Notes under the pieces: model-generated
The model's input: only the letters and a program-made list of their open reading frames with translations
What the model was told of the DNA's origin: nothing
Databases searched by the model: none
Program-made: the position numbers and the translations under genes
Shown: in pieces, positions 16,612 through 25,505 of the stretch
Layout: each line of letters begins with the position of its first letter
How positions within the stretch are numbered: the stretch's first letter is position 1
From: Clostridiaceae bacterium
GTDB taxonomy: Bacteria > Bacillota > Clostridia > Oscillospirales > Butyricicoccaceae
NCBI GenBank assembly: GCA_016293155.1
Contig: JAEDEU010000002.1
Coordinates: forward strand, 1-60,817
Reading direction: 5' to 3'
DNA length: 60,817 nucleotides

Positions 16612-17103
16612 TCACAGCTGCGTGCCCGGGAATACGCCCGCTTCCACCAGATGCGCAAAGTCATGCTGGCGCAGCGCCTCATATACGATCACTGCCACGG
16701 AATTGGACAGATTCAGGCTGCGCGCGCCCTCGCGCATGGGAATACGGATGCAGCGCTCCGGATGCTCGATGAGCATATCCTCCGGCAGACCGCGTGTCTC
16801 CTTGCCGAACATCAAATAGGCATCCGGCGGGAACTGCGCCTCCGCATACGAGCGCGGTGCCTTGGTCGTGGCGTAAAAAAAGTCGCCCTCGGGATTGCGC
16901 TCCCAGAATTCGGCGAGCGAATCATAATGACGAATATCCAGCAGATGCCAGTAGTCCAGACCGGCACGCTTTAGCTTCCGGTCGTCGATGGAAAAGCCCA
17001 GCGGGCCAACCAGATGCAGAACGCAGCCGGTTGCAGCGCAGGTGCGCGCAATGTTTCCGGTATTCTGCGGGATCTCCGGCTCGACCAGAACAATATGAAG
17101 CAT
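16612..17103 (-). CDS. trmL: tRNA (cytidine/uridine-34-2'-O)-methyltransferase
   Basis: 163-aa SPOUT methyltransferase (TrmL/YibK/CspR). EPEIPQNTGNIARTCAATG near the N-terminus, the knot motifs LMFGKETRGLPEDM and RIPMREGARSLNLSNSVAV near the C-terminus bind AdoMet. It methylates the ribose at the wobble position of certain Leu tRNAs in relatives. Length is typical for the stand-alone domain. ATG at 17103 is preferred (GGGGAG 8 nt away) over a TTG two codons upstream. Confidence 0.93.
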   Translation of the reverse strand: MLHIVLVEPEIPQNTGNIARTCAATGCVLHLVGPLGFSIDDRKLKRAGLDYWHLLDIRHYDSLAEFWERNPEGDFFYATTKAPRSYAEAQFPPDAYLMFGKETRGLPEDMLIEHPERCIRIPMREGARSLNLSNSVAVIVYEALRQHDFAHLVEAGVFPGTQL

Positions 17104-17155
17104 TTTCAAAACTCCCCTCTGCCTCCGCCCGCAGGCCGCGGGGTACTACCTCTTT

Positions 17156-17184
17156 ATGATATTTCATTATTTCCGCTTTTTCAA
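17156..17184 (-). promoter_or_regulatory. Promoter of trmL-degV
   Basis: TTGAAA at 17179-17184, 17-nt spacer, TATCAT at 17156-17161, about 50 nt upstream of the trmL ATG. Confidence 0.65.
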
Positions 17185-17256
17185 GCAGTTTTTTGATTTT
17201 TTCAGCGATTTTTTCGTGTTTTTTCCGTATTTGGTTGCTTCTTTGCCACATGATGC

Positions 17257-17289
17257 AAAAAAGCTGCACGAAACCGGGTTTCGTGCAGC
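17257..17289 (-). terminator. Terminator of the nusA-infB operon after ribF
   Basis: Perfect 11-bp stem GCTGCACGAAA/TTTCGTGCAGC with a 5-nt loop and six T residues on the minus strand, just past the ribF stop. Confidence 0.95.
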
Positions 17290-17313
17290 CTGTATCAGAG
17301 GCGTTTCCCTCCG

Positions 17314-18234
17314 TTATGCATAACAGATATCGCTGTTTGCAAAGTATTCTCTTGTTTTTCGGACATCGCCCGCGATTGCCTTTTTCAGCTCCTCGACGTT
17401 CGGCCACTGCCGCTCCGGGCGCAGGAACTCATACAGCTCCACGCGGATCAGCTTGCCGTACAGATCGCCGGAAAAGTCCAGCAGATGCGGCTCGACCGTG
17501 ATGCCGTGCTGATCGGCAAACGTCGGACGCTCTCCGATATTGGTTGCCGCAATGTGCGATTCGCCGTCCACGACCACACGCGAGACGTATACGCCGTTCG
17601 GCGGAACCTGCATCTCTGCGGGCAGCGGGATGTTGCAGGTCGGAATGCCCATGCGCCGTCCGACCGTCCGTCCGTGACCGACCACGCCCGCAATCGTATA
17701 CGGATGCCCCAGAAAGCGATTGGCGCGTGCGATGTCGCCCTGCGCAATCAGCCCGCGGATATAGGTGGAGCTGACCACAATGTCGTCCATCATGACGTTC
17801 GGGATGGTATCGCAGCCGATGCCCAGACGCGCGCATTCCTCTGCCAGACGCTCCGGATTGCCCTGCCCGCGGTAGCCGAAGCGATTGTTCTCTCCGGTGA
17901 TAATCCAGCAGGCATGGAACTGCTCGTACAGCACCTTGTCCACAAATTCCTTCCAATCCATCTCCATGAGGGACTTGTCAAAGTGGGCAAAGATGACCTC
18001 GTCCACGCCGCCCTGCTCCTTGATTTCATCCGCACGGATGATCGGAGAGGTGATGAGCGGCGTGCTCCTGCCGCTGATGAGTGAATTCGGGTGACGGTCA
18101 AAGGTAAAGACCGAGGCAGTCGCACCGTTCTCTCTGGCACGGCGCACCGCCATATCCATCAGCGCGCGATGACCGCAGTGAACACCGTCAAAAAATCCCA
18201 GCGCAATCGCGCGGCGCACCTCTTTTTCTTTCAT
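17314..18234 (-). CDS. ribF: Bifunctional riboflavin kinase/FAD synthetase
   Basis: 306-aa enzyme converting riboflavin to FMN and FMN to FAD. The N-terminal adenylyltransferase has GFFDGVHCGH (13-22) and the VVSSTYIR loop; the C-terminal flavokinase has HGRTVGRRMGIPTCNI (the PTxN motif, here PTCN), YVSRVVVDG and VEPHLLDFSGDLYG with the catalytic Glu. Last gene of the rimP-nusA-infB operon, a common Firmicutes position, 29 nt after truB. Confidence 0.95.
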   Translation of the reverse strand: MKEKEVRRAIALGFFDGVHCGHRALMDMAVRRARENGATASVFTFDRHPNSLISGRSTPLITSPIIRADEIKEQGGVDEVIFAHFDKSLMEMDWKEFVDKVLYEQFHACWIITGENNRFGYRGQGNPERLAEECARLGIGCDTIPNVMMDDIVVSSTYIRGLIAQGDIARANRFLGHPYTIAGVVGHGRTVGRRMGIPTCNIPLPAEMQVPPNGVYVSRVVVDGESHIAATNIGERPTFADQHGITVEPHLLDFSGDLYGKLIRVELYEFLRPERQWPNVEELKKAIAGDVRKTREYFANSDICYA

Positions 18235-18263
18235 ACGCCAATTCTCCTAACAGTCAATAACAC

Positions 18264-19187
18264 TCAGCGGAACCGCTTGTGATGAAACAGTGCGCGTCCG
18301 CCCTTGTCCAGCGTTCCGGTGCGCGCCAGCAGAAAAAATTCTCCCCGATGGTACACGCGGCACAGTACGCCGTCCTGCGCGGGCAGACCGCCGGTCTCCC
18401 GCTCATCCATAAACGCGCCGTTTTCCGCGCGTGCATATGCCTTGTCCGTAATCTCCACCGCCGGATAATCCGCAAACAGCGTATCCGTCGGGATGATCCA
18501 CTCCGCAATGCGGTTTTCGTCCGCCGCACGCTGGATGTCCTCCAGCGTGTGCGTCTGTCCGAGCACATAGTGCCCGGATGCCGTGCGCACCAGACTGGTC
18601 ATGACCGCCAGTGTGCCCAGCTTTTCGCCCAGATCGTGGCAGACGGTGCGGACATAGGTGCCCTTGGAGCACAGCACCCGCAGCGTGCCGGTCTGCTCCT
18701 GCTCGTCGAAGGACAGCAGCTCCAGCTCGTGCAGCACAATCGGGCGCGTTTTGCGTTCGATCTCCACGCCCTTCCGCGCAAGATCGTACAGCTTTTTGCC
18801 GTCCACCTTGATGGCGGAGTACATCGGCGGCAGCTGGTCATAATTGCCCTGCATCTGCGCCAGCACGCGCTGAACATCCTCCCGCGATGCCGTATTGACC
18901 GAACGCGCCAGCACCGTGCCGGTGCTGTCCTGCGTGTCCGTGCTGTGTCCGAGCGCAAAGCCCGCCACGTACTCCTTGGACTGCGCCGCGGCGTAATCCG
19001 CCGCCTTGGTCGCGCCGCCGACAAAGACCGGCAGCACACCGGTCGCCATCGGGTCGAGCGTGCCGCCGTGCCCGATGCGGCGCTCATGCAGGATGCCGCG
19101 CAGCTTTGCCACGACATCGTGCGAAGTAAAGTCCTGCGGCTTGTTCACCAGCAGGACACCGTTATAAATAGATTCACGCTTTGCCAC
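18264..19187 (-). CDS. truB: tRNA pseudouridine-55 synthase
   Basis: 307-aa enzyme that forms pseudouridine at position 55 in the T-loop of tRNAs. The catalytic motif GHGGTLDPMATGVLPV contains Asp45; YDLARKGVEIERKTR and CSKGTYVRTVCHDLG match the TruB fold. A divergent C-terminal PUA-like stretch follows. Overlaps the upstream nrnA end by 14 nt. Confidence 0.96.
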   Translation of the reverse strand: MAKRESIYNGVLLVNKPQDFTSHDVVAKLRGILHERRIGHGGTLDPMATGVLPVFVGGATKAADYAAAQSKEYVAGFALGHSTDTQDSTGTVLARSVNTASREDVQRVLAQMQGNYDQLPPMYSAIKVDGKKLYDLARKGVEIERKTRPIVLHELELLSFDEQEQTGTLRVLCSKGTYVRTVCHDLGEKLGTLAVMTSLVRTASGHYVLGQTHTLEDIQRAADENRIAEWIIPTDTLFADYPAVEITDKAYARAENGAFMDERETGGLPAQDGVLCRVYHRGEFFLLARTGTLDKGGRALFHHKRFR

Positions 19188-20133
19188 AGTAGTATTTCTC
19201 CGTTGCTGTCTGCACCTGCTCGCAGGCGCGTTCTAACGTGGTATGCAGTGTGACGCCCGCGGCGCGGAGATGTCCTCCCCCGCCCAGGCTGCGGCAGATT
19301 TCCGCCGCACTGAGGTCGCCGCCGGTGCGCACGGACACGCGGATCGTGCCGTCCTTCTGCTCAATCAGCGTCAGCCCGACGGATACGCCCTCGATCTGAC
19401 GCGGCAGCGCCGCAATGGATTCCAGCTCGTCCATCCCTGCGCCGCATTCCTGCTGCACGGTATAGGGGATGACCGCCGTGCCGATCGCGCCGCCGTGTGT
19501 ATAGCGCATATGCGCGAACACGTAGCCCTCCATCGCATGGCGCGCGCGGCTTTTGACCTCAAACAGCCGGCGGTTGATCTCACCGCCGTCCACGCCGGCA
19601 TCCAGACACGCCGCCGCAACCCGCAGGGTATTCGCGGTCGCATTGGAGTACCGAAAGCTGCCGGTATCCGAGGAGGCGCCGGTGTAAATCGCCTCGCCGA
19701 TGGCGCGGGTGATGGTCACGCCCATCGCACAAATCACCTCATAGATGAGCTCCGCACAGGCGGCATAGTCCGGTCTGACCAGATTATAGCGCCCGTAGTT
19801 CGGATTGTGCTCGTGGTGGTCGATCACCAGATCAATCTCCGGCACCCACTGCGCGATGCTCGGCGCGATGCGCTCCGGATTGCTGCTGTCCACCACCGCA
19901 ATGAATGCCGGCTCAAACGCCTCCGGCGCGCGCAGCGGGTCGGTCATCGGACGATAGCGCGCGGTGATCTCGGTGTTATCCGCCAGATACGCGGTTTTCC
20001 CCGCCGCGCGCAGGGCGAGGCACAGCGCCGCGGCACAGCCGCAGGTATCGCCGTCCGGACGCAGATGCGTCAGAATCAGAATCCTGTCCGCGCCGCGCAG
20101 CACCTCTGCCGCCTGCTCTGCGGTGACAGTCAC
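19174..20133 (-). CDS. nrnA: DHH-family oligoribonuclease/pAp phosphatase
   Basis: 319-aa DHH-DHHA1 phosphoesterase. LRPDGDTCG (25-32) and DHH at 105-107 are metal ligands; the C-terminal DHHA1 domain carries SLGGGGHLRAAG for substrate binding. NrnA degrades nanoRNAs and 3'-phosphoadenosine 5'-phosphate. The ATG overlaps the rbfA stop by 4 nt, and rbfA-nrnA-truB order is conserved in Firmicutes. Confidence 0.93.
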   Translation of the reverse strand: MTVTAEQAAEVLRGADRILILTHLRPDGDTCGCAAALCLALRAAGKTAYLADNTEITARYRPMTDPLRAPEAFEPAFIAVVDSSNPERIAPSIAQWVPEIDLVIDHHEHNPNYGRYNLVRPDYAACAELIYEVICAMGVTITRAIGEAIYTGASSDTGSFRYSNATANTLRVAAACLDAGVDGGEINRRLFEVKSRARHAMEGYVFAHMRYTHGGAIGTAVIPYTVQQECGAGMDELESIAALPRQIEGVSVGLTLIEQKDGTIRVSVRTGGDLSAAEICRSLGGGGHLRAAGVTLHTTLERACEQVQTATEKYYCGKA

Positions 20134-20483
20134 AGCTTGCCGTCCTTGTCCAGATTCTTGAGCAGCTCGTTGATGTATGCGCCATGGGTGATGGAATCAT
20201 CCAGATGGAACAGGAATTCCGGCGCATAGCGCAGCTGCACCTTTGCCGCAACATCGCGGCGCAGGAAGCCGGAGGCGGACTTCAGACCGCGCATAACTTC
20301 CTTCTTCTGCTCGTCCGAGCCGAGCACACTAATATAAGCATTGGCATAGCGGAGATCTCTCGTGACCTCGCAGCGGGTGACGGAAACCAGTCCGCCGCTG
20401 ACGCGCGGGTCCTTCAGGCTGCGGATGCTCTCGGACAGCGCCTTGTGTACCTCTTCGCTGATGCGGTCGATTCTCTGAGCCAT
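20130..20483 (-). CDS. rbfA: Ribosome-binding factor A
   Basis: 117-aa 30S maturation factor needed for 16S rRNA 5'-end processing and cold growth. Matches the family in RIDRISEEVHKALSESI at the N-terminus, the KH-like TRDLRYANAYISVLG core, and RYAPEFLFHLDDSI with a short C-terminal helix. Directly follows infB in the operon, 62 nt downstream. Confidence 0.96.
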   Translation of the reverse strand: MAQRIDRISEEVHKALSESIRSLKDPRVSGGLVSVTRCEVTRDLRYANAYISVLGSDEQKKEVMRGLKSASGFLRRDVAAKVQLRYAPEFLFHLDDSITHGAYINELLKNLDKDGKL

Positions 20484-20545
20484 AGCAAACTCCTTTAATC
20501 GGTGCCGGCATTGGGAGGAGCACGCAGCTCCTCCCGCTCAGCCGG

Positions 20546-23023
20546 TTACTGCTTGATTTCTTCCATGATAAACGACTCGATGATGTCGCCTTCCTTGATA
20601 TCGTTGTAGTTCTCGATGCCCATACCGCACTCGTAGCCGGCAGCGACCTCCTTCGCGTCATCCTTGAAGCGCTTGAGCGAATTCAGATGACCCTCGTGGA
20701 TAACGATGCCGTCGCGGACGATACGAACCTCGCAGGAGCGGACAATCTTGCCGTCCTGTACATATGCGCCGGCGATGGTGCCGACACCGGATACGCGGAA
20801 GGTCTGACGGATCTCCGCGTGACCCAGGACAACCTCCTGGAACTTCGGATCCAGCATACCCTTCATCGCCTGCTCCATCTCCTCGATGCAGTCGTAGATG
20901 ATACGGTACAGACGAATCTCAACATCCTGCTGCTGTGCGGAATCCGCCGCAGCGCGCTCCGGACGGACGTTAAAGCCGACGATGATTGCCTTGGAGGCAG
21001 CCGCCAGCATGACGTCGGACTCGTTGACCGCGCCGACTGCGCCGTGGATGACGTTGATGTGAACCTCGTCGTTGGACAGCTTGACAAGCGAGGCGCGTAC
21101 CGCCTCGACCGAGCCCATAACGTCCGCCTTGACGATGATGTTGAGGTTCTTGACATTGCCCTCCTGAATGCGGTCGAACAGGTTCTCCAGCGTGACCTTC
21201 TGCATAGCAGCGTTGCGCTCTTCCTTCTCGCGCTCCTTGCGCTGCTCAACCAGCTCACGTGCCATGCGCTCGTTGTCAACGGCATAGAAGATGTCGCCCG
21301 CGTTCGGAACCTCGGCAAGACCGATGATCTCAACCGGGATGGACGGACCTGCGTTTTGCAGCTTGTTGCCGCGCTCGTCGGTCATGACGCGGACACGGCC
21401 GACTGCGGTGCCTGCGATGACGACATCGCCGGAGTGCAGGGTACCGTTCTGAACCAGCACGGTTGCAACCGGGCCGCGGCCGCGGTCCAGCTTTGCCTCG
21501 ATGACCGTACCCTTTGCCTGACGGTTCGGGTTTGCCTTCAGCTCCTGTACCTCTGCGGTCAGGAGTACCATCTCCAGCAGGTCGTCGATGCCCTGATTGT
21601 ACTTTGCAGAGATCTGGCAGACTGCGGTCTCGCCGCCCCACTCCTCCGGTACGAGACCGTACTCGGTGAGCTGCTGCAGGATTCTGTCCGGATTTGCGCC
21701 TTCCTTATCAATCTTGTTGACGGCAACGATGATCGGGATCTCCGCTGCCTTGGCGTGGTTGATTGCCTCGATGGTCTGCGGCATGATGCCGTCGTCCGCT
21801 GCGACAACCAGAATTGCAATATCCGTAACCTGTGCGCCGCGGGCACGCATGGACGTAAACGCCGCATGACCCGGGGTGTCCAGGAAGGTGATCGGCTGAC
21901 CGTTTACCTTGACGCGGTATGCACCGATGTGCTGGGTGATGCCGCCTGCCTCGCCGCTGACCACGTTGGTCTTGCGGATGGTATCCAGCAGGGAGGTCTT
22001 ACCGTGGTCAACGTGACCCATGACGACGACGACCGGGCTTCTCTCAACCAGATCCTCTGCCTTATCCTCGCTCTCGTCGAACAGACGCTCCTCGATGGTG
22101 ACGAATACTTCCTTCTCGACCTTTGCGCCCATCTCCTCTGCAACCAGAGAAGCGGTGTCAAAGTCGATGGTCTGGGAGATATTTGCCATAACGCCGAGCT
22201 TCATCAGCTCCTTGATGACATCCGCCGCGGTGCGCTTGAGGCGCATTGCCAGCTCGCCGACATTGATCTCATCCGGGATCTTGACGGTCAGCTGAACCTT
22301 CTTCGCCTGCTGCTGCGCCTGAAGCTTGCGGAACTTCGCCTGCTCCTCCTGACGGCGCTTGCTGCTCATCTGCTTGCGGGAATCCGCCTTGCGGGTGATC
22401 TTCTGCTTGCCCTGCGTCTGGCTCATGCGCTCCGCCTTATCGGATACGAGCGCGTCAATGCGGTCGTCGTAGCGCGCCAGATTGACGTTGCCGGAGCCGC
22501 GGGTGTCGATGCGGTGCACCTGCTTGCCCTTGGAGCTCTTCTCCTCGGAGGAGGTAACCGTCGTGGTCTCCTGTGCATCCGAGCCGGTCGGACGCAGAAT
22601 CTGATGCTGCTCACGAGCCTTTGCCGGCTGCTTCTTTTTCTTGCTGTTCTGCTTCTGCTCCGGCTTCTCCGGCTTCTTGTCCGCGCCCTTCGGCTCGGAC
22701 TTCTCCGCCTTCGGCTCCTGCTTCTTTGCCGGCTGCTCGCGGCGCTTGGATGCCTCCGGCTCAGCCTGCTTCTGCTCCGGCTGGGATGCCGCAGTCGGCA
22801 CCGGACGCTCCGCCGCCTGCTTGGACAGCACCGCCTCCAGATCCTCTACCGGATGATTTTTGGTGATATATTCAAAAATAATATCCAGCTCGCTGTTCTC
22901 CAGAACCTGCATGTGATTCTTCGGAGTCGTACAATACTCGGTGAGAACGTCGGTGATTTCCTTGGTATTCATGCCAAAATCCTTGGCTACTTCATGTACA
23001 CGGTATTTGTTGTCAATACTCAT
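20546..23023 (-). CDS. infB: Translation initiation factor IF-2
   Basis: 825-aa GTPase that places initiator tRNA on the 30S subunit. Order: N-terminal IF2N domain (1-55), a Lys/Glu/Gln/Pro-rich low-complexity linker (about 70-250), second IF2N segment (255-310), G domain with GHVDHGKTS at 336-344, DTPGHAAF (switch II) and NKID (base recognition), then domains II, III and the C-terminal fMet-tRNA-binding barrel. The start overlaps the ylxQ stop as ATGA and has GGAGGTG upstream. Confidence 0.98.
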   Translation of the reverse strand: MSIDNKYRVHEVAKDFGMNTKEITDVLTEYCTTPKNHMQVLENSELDIIFEYITKNHPVEDLEAVLSKQAAERPVPTAASQPEQKQAEPEASKRREQPAKKQEPKAEKSEPKGADKKPEKPEQKQNSKKKKQPAKAREQHQILRPTGSDAQETTTVTSSEEKSSKGKQVHRIDTRGSGNVNLARYDDRIDALVSDKAERMSQTQGKQKITRKADSRKQMSSKRRQEEQAKFRKLQAQQQAKKVQLTVKIPDEINVGELAMRLKRTAADVIKELMKLGVMANISQTIDFDTASLVAEEMGAKVEKEVFVTIEERLFDESEDKAEDLVERSPVVVVMGHVDHGKTSLLDTIRKTNVVSGEAGGITQHIGAYRVKVNGQPITFLDTPGHAAFTSMRARGAQVTDIAILVVAADDGIMPQTIEAINHAKAAEIPIIVAVNKIDKEGANPDRILQQLTEYGLVPEEWGGETAVCQISAKYNQGIDDLLEMVLLTAEVQELKANPNRQAKGTVIEAKLDRGRGPVATVLVQNGTLHSGDVVIAGTAVGRVRVMTDERGNKLQNAGPSIPVEIIGLAEVPNAGDIFYAVDNERMARELVEQRKEREKEERNAAMQKVTLENLFDRIQEGNVKNLNIIVKADVMGSVEAVRASLVKLSNDEVHINVIHGAVGAVNESDVMLAAASKAIIVGFNVRPERAAADSAQQQDVEIRLYRIIYDCIEEMEQAMKGMLDPKFQEVVLGHAEIRQTFRVSGVGTIAGAYVQDGKIVRSCEVRIVRDGIVIHEGHLNSLKRFKDDAKEVAAGYECGMGIENYNDIKEGDIIESFIMEEIKQ

Positions 23024-23430
23024 GTGCGTTCACCTCCACTTTTCTTACGAAATGATTGTCTGCTGCGTCGTCTGCCATTCTGTGTGCGGCCGGCCAGCTG
23101 CTCTGCCGCCGCCTGATAGGACGGCTCCGCCGCTGCCAGCTTGCGCGCCGCTGCTGCGGCAAAGCCCGCGTCCGACACGGCACATACTGCGCACATGCCG
23201 CGGCCGAGCGCCGCACCCAGCTCTTCCCGTCCCGCGCTCAGGCGGAGCAGCGGGATGTCAGCCTGCTCGCTCATTCTGCGGGCACGCTTTGCGGTACTTT
23301 CCCCTGCGTCTGCCGAGAGCAGGATCAGCTTCGCCTGACCTGCTTTGCACAGGTCGGAAACCGCCTCATCTCCGATGGTCAGCTGTCCCGCGCGGCGGCA
23401 CAGCCCCAGTAAGCCCAGAACATCAGCCAT
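23020..23430 (-). CDS. ylxQ: L7Ae-family ribosomal-like protein YlxQ
   Basis: 136-aa L7Ae/L30e-fold RNA-binding protein. LGLCRRAGQLTIGDEAV and CKAGQAKLILLSADAGEST match the family core; the C-terminal 35 residues are basic (GRRRSRQSFRKKSGG). RNA target in bacteria is not settled. Start at 23430 overlaps rnpM by 8 nt; the frame is open far upstream but only as an antisense-like shadow. Conserved position between rnpM and infB. Confidence 0.9.
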   Translation of the reverse strand: MADVLGLLGLCRRAGQLTIGDEAVSDLCKAGQAKLILLSADAGESTAKRARRMSEQADIPLLRLSAGREELGAALGRGMCAVCAVSDAGFAAAAARKLAAAEPSYQAAAEQLAGRTQNGRRRSRQSFRKKSGGERT

Positions 23431-23695
23431 CGTTCTGCTCCAGCTGACGCAGCAGCTCGTCGTATACCTCATCGGATACCGGGCAGTCGAAGGCCCGTGC
23501 CAGTGCGCGTGACTTGCGTGCCTTGGCAATGCACTGTGCGTCCGGACAGAGATAGGCACCGCGTCCGGGATTTTTTCCCCGGAAATCCAGTGCAATGTCA
23601 CCCTCCGGCGAATGAACCACGCGGATCAGCTCGCGCTTCGGACGCATTTCCCGGCAGCCGACGCACTGCCGCATGGGAATCTTCTTTTTCTGCAC
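23423..23695 (-). CDS. rnpM: RNase P modulator RnpM (YlxR)
   Basis: 90-aa YlxR-fold protein. MRQCVGCREMRPKRELIRVV and the GRGAYLCPDAQCIAKA segment are the diagnostic motifs, with GRGAYLC the family signature. In B. subtilis the homologue binds and modulates RNase P. Conserved place between nusA and ylxQ; 13 nt from the nusA stop. Confidence 0.93.
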   Translation of the reverse strand: MQKKKIPMRQCVGCREMRPKRELIRVVHSPEGDIALDFRGKNPGRGAYLCPDAQCIAKARKSRALARAFDCPVSDEVYDELLRQLEQNDG

Positions 23696-23708
23696 GGCGG
23701 CATCCTCC

Positions 23709-24827
23709 TTAAATATCCAGAATTTCTTCTACTGCTTCCTCAAGCACAGCCTCGGCTTCCTCTTCCTCGCGGCGTGCTGCGCTCTCTGCGCCGATGTCGA
23801 TCTTGCAGCTGGTCAGCTTTGCCGCCAGACGTGCATTCTGACCGTCCTTGCCGATTGCCAGAGACAGCTGATCGTCCGGAACGATCACGCGGCAGCTCTT
23901 GCCGTCCGGCAGGAGCATTGCGCTGACCACCTTTGCCGGGGACAGGGCTGCGGCTGCAAACTTTGCCAGATCCTCATCAAACTTGATGATGTCAATCTTC
24001 TCGCCGGACAGCTCGGAAACGATGCTGCCCACACGGGAGCCGCGCGGGCCGACACATGCGCCGATCGGATCGACATTCGGATCGGTGGATGCAACGGCAA
24101 TCTTGGTGCGGTTGCCTGCCTCGCGCGCAACCGACTTGATGACGACGATGCCGTCATGAATCTCCGGAACCTCCAGCTCAAACAGGCGCTTGACCAGACC
24201 CGGATGCGTGCGGGAAATGATGATCTGCGGACCGCGGGTGCCCTTGCGGACGTCTACCACGTAAACCTTGATGTGCTGTCCGACGGTCAGCTCCTCGCCG
24301 TTGACCTGCTCCTTCTCGGTCAGAACCGCCTCGGTCTTTTCGCCGTTGCTGACCAGCTCCAGATAGACGTTGTTGTTGTACGGGTCGATGCGGCTGACCA
24401 CTGCGGTCAGGATCTCATGGCCCTTGGAGCTGTACTCGCTCAGCACCTGGCCGTTCTCGGACTCACGGATACCCTGAATGATGACCTGCTTTGCAGCCTG
24501 CGCGGCAATGCGGCCGAACTTCTTGGTCTCGACGCTGACGCGGACGGTATCGCCCAGCGTTGCGCGGTTGGAAATCTCCTGTGCCTCGGTCAGGGAGATC
24601 TCGGTCAGCGGATCCTCGACCTCATCCACAACCGCCTTGGCAACATACATATTGATGCTGCGGTTTTCCAGATCCGGCTCTACGTAAACATTCTCACAGA
24701 CCAGACCGTCGTTATCCTTTTTATACGCGGTGAGCAGTGCCTGGCAGACGCGGTCCAGCATGTAATCGACCGGTATGCCTTTTTCTCTTTCCAGCAGCTC
24801 GAGCGCATCGAAAAATTCTGCGTTCAT
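23709..24827 (-). CDS. nusA: Transcription termination/antitermination factor NusA
   Basis: 372-aa RNA-polymerase-binding factor. N-terminal domain (1-125) with EALELLEREKGIPVDYML, S1 domain near 130-195 (VLSEYSSKGHEILTAVVSRI), then two KH domains with CVGPRGSRV and AIGKDGQNARLAAKLT. It lacks the C-terminal acidic repeats of proteobacteria, as expected for Firmicutes, and ends with a Glu-rich tail. NusA stimulates pausing and intrinsic termination; the leader of this operon carries a terminator-like hairpin that it could act on. Confidence 0.97.
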   Translation of the reverse strand: MNAEFFDALELLEREKGIPVDYMLDRVCQALLTAYKKDNDGLVCENVYVEPDLENRSINMYVAKAVVDEVEDPLTEISLTEAQEISNRATLGDTVRVSVETKKFGRIAAQAAKQVIIQGIRESENGQVLSEYSSKGHEILTAVVSRIDPYNNNVYLELVSNGEKTEAVLTEKEQVNGEELTVGQHIKVYVVDVRKGTRGPQIIISRTHPGLVKRLFELEVPEIHDGIVVIKSVAREAGNRTKIAVASTDPNVDPIGACVGPRGSRVGSIVSELSGEKIDIIKFDEDLAKFAAAALSPAKVVSAMLLPDGKSCRVIVPDDQLSLAIGKDGQNARLAAKLTSCKIDIGAESAARREEEEAEAVLEEAVEEILDI

Positions 24828-24886
24828 GATTTTTCATTCACTCCTTATTTTGTACCGATATGAAGCACTTCATACCGTGCTTTTGC

Positions 24887-25363
24887 TTAAATGTGAACGG
24901 CAAGGCGCACCAGTGCGACGTCCTTTGCCTCATAGATGATACGTTCTCCGTTGTCTCCGTCGATGGTCACACAGCCGTCCTCATAGCCGGCAAGCGTTCC
25001 TTCGGTAAACTTTGCGCCGTTGATCGCCCGATAAAATCGTACCTCGACCTCCGAGCCGATATACTTGGCAAAATGCTCCGGCAGACGCAGCGTGCGCGCG
25101 ATTCCCGCGGACGAGACGCACAGCGTATACGGCGGCAGGGAGTTGAACTCCTTTGCATCCAGCATCGGGTCAATGGTGCGGGAAAGCTTTTCGCAGTCGT
25201 CCAGATCCACCGGACGGTCATCCTTCTCGCGGTCGATGGTCACGGTGAGCACATACTGTCCGCCTTCCTTCTCAAAGGTGACATCCCAGATGGACACGCC
25301 GATTTGCTCTGCGACCGGAGCGCTCAGCTCGCGGACGCGCTGACAGACTTCTTTTCCTGTCAT
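24887..25363 (-). CDS. rimP: Ribosome maturation factor RimP
   Basis: 158-aa 30S assembly factor. The N-terminal RimP domain (VTIDREKDDRPVDLDDCEKLSRTIDPML and VSSAGIARTLRLPEHF) and a C-terminal Sm-like barrel are visible. Start at 25363 has GGGAGG 6 nt upstream; a further in-frame ATG-like start six codons upstream overlaps that SD. First gene of the operon. Confidence 0.95.
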   Translation of the reverse strand: MTGKEVCQRVRELSAPVAEQIGVSIWDVTFEKEGGQYVLTVTIDREKDDRPVDLDDCEKLSRTIDPMLDAKEFNSLPPYTLCVSSAGIARTLRLPEHFAKYIGSEVEVRFYRAINGAKFTEGTLAGYEDGCVTIDGDNGERIIYEAKDVALVRLAVHI

Positions 25364-25378
25364 GAATACCTCCCAATA

Positions 25379-25471
25379 CAAAACAATAAGAAAGAGTGGG
25401 TTGCCCCACTCTCCTCGGAATAGTATACTTACATCTTATATGAGTATATCACTGTTTTCCCCGCTTGGCAA
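25379..25471 (-). promoter_or_regulatory. rimP-nusA operon promoter and leader attenuator
   Basis: TTGCCA at 25466-25471, 17-nt spacer, TATACT at 25443-25448. Within the ~70-nt leader, perfect 8-bp hairpin AGAGTGGG-GCAA-CCCACTCT (25393-25412) is followed by the interrupted U-tract TTCTTATTGTTTT. A weak terminator downstream of the promoter suggests attenuation; from knowledge of Bacillus, NusA-dependent autoregulation is the natural hypothesis. It would also stop read-through from the flippase gene. Confidence 0.7.
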
Positions 25472-25505
25472 GGAAATTTTGCAAATTTTTTCGTTTTGCT
25501 GTATA

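Noticed and set aside
16922..17407. 161-codon frame spanning the trmL upstream region
   Set aside because: It overlaps the ribF terminator and the trmL promoter and enters trmL in another frame; no SD.
20687..23116. 809-codon open frame antisense to infB
   Set aside because: Covers exactly the infB region on the opposite strand; composition (Leu/Arg/Asp-rich) is that of an antisense shadow.
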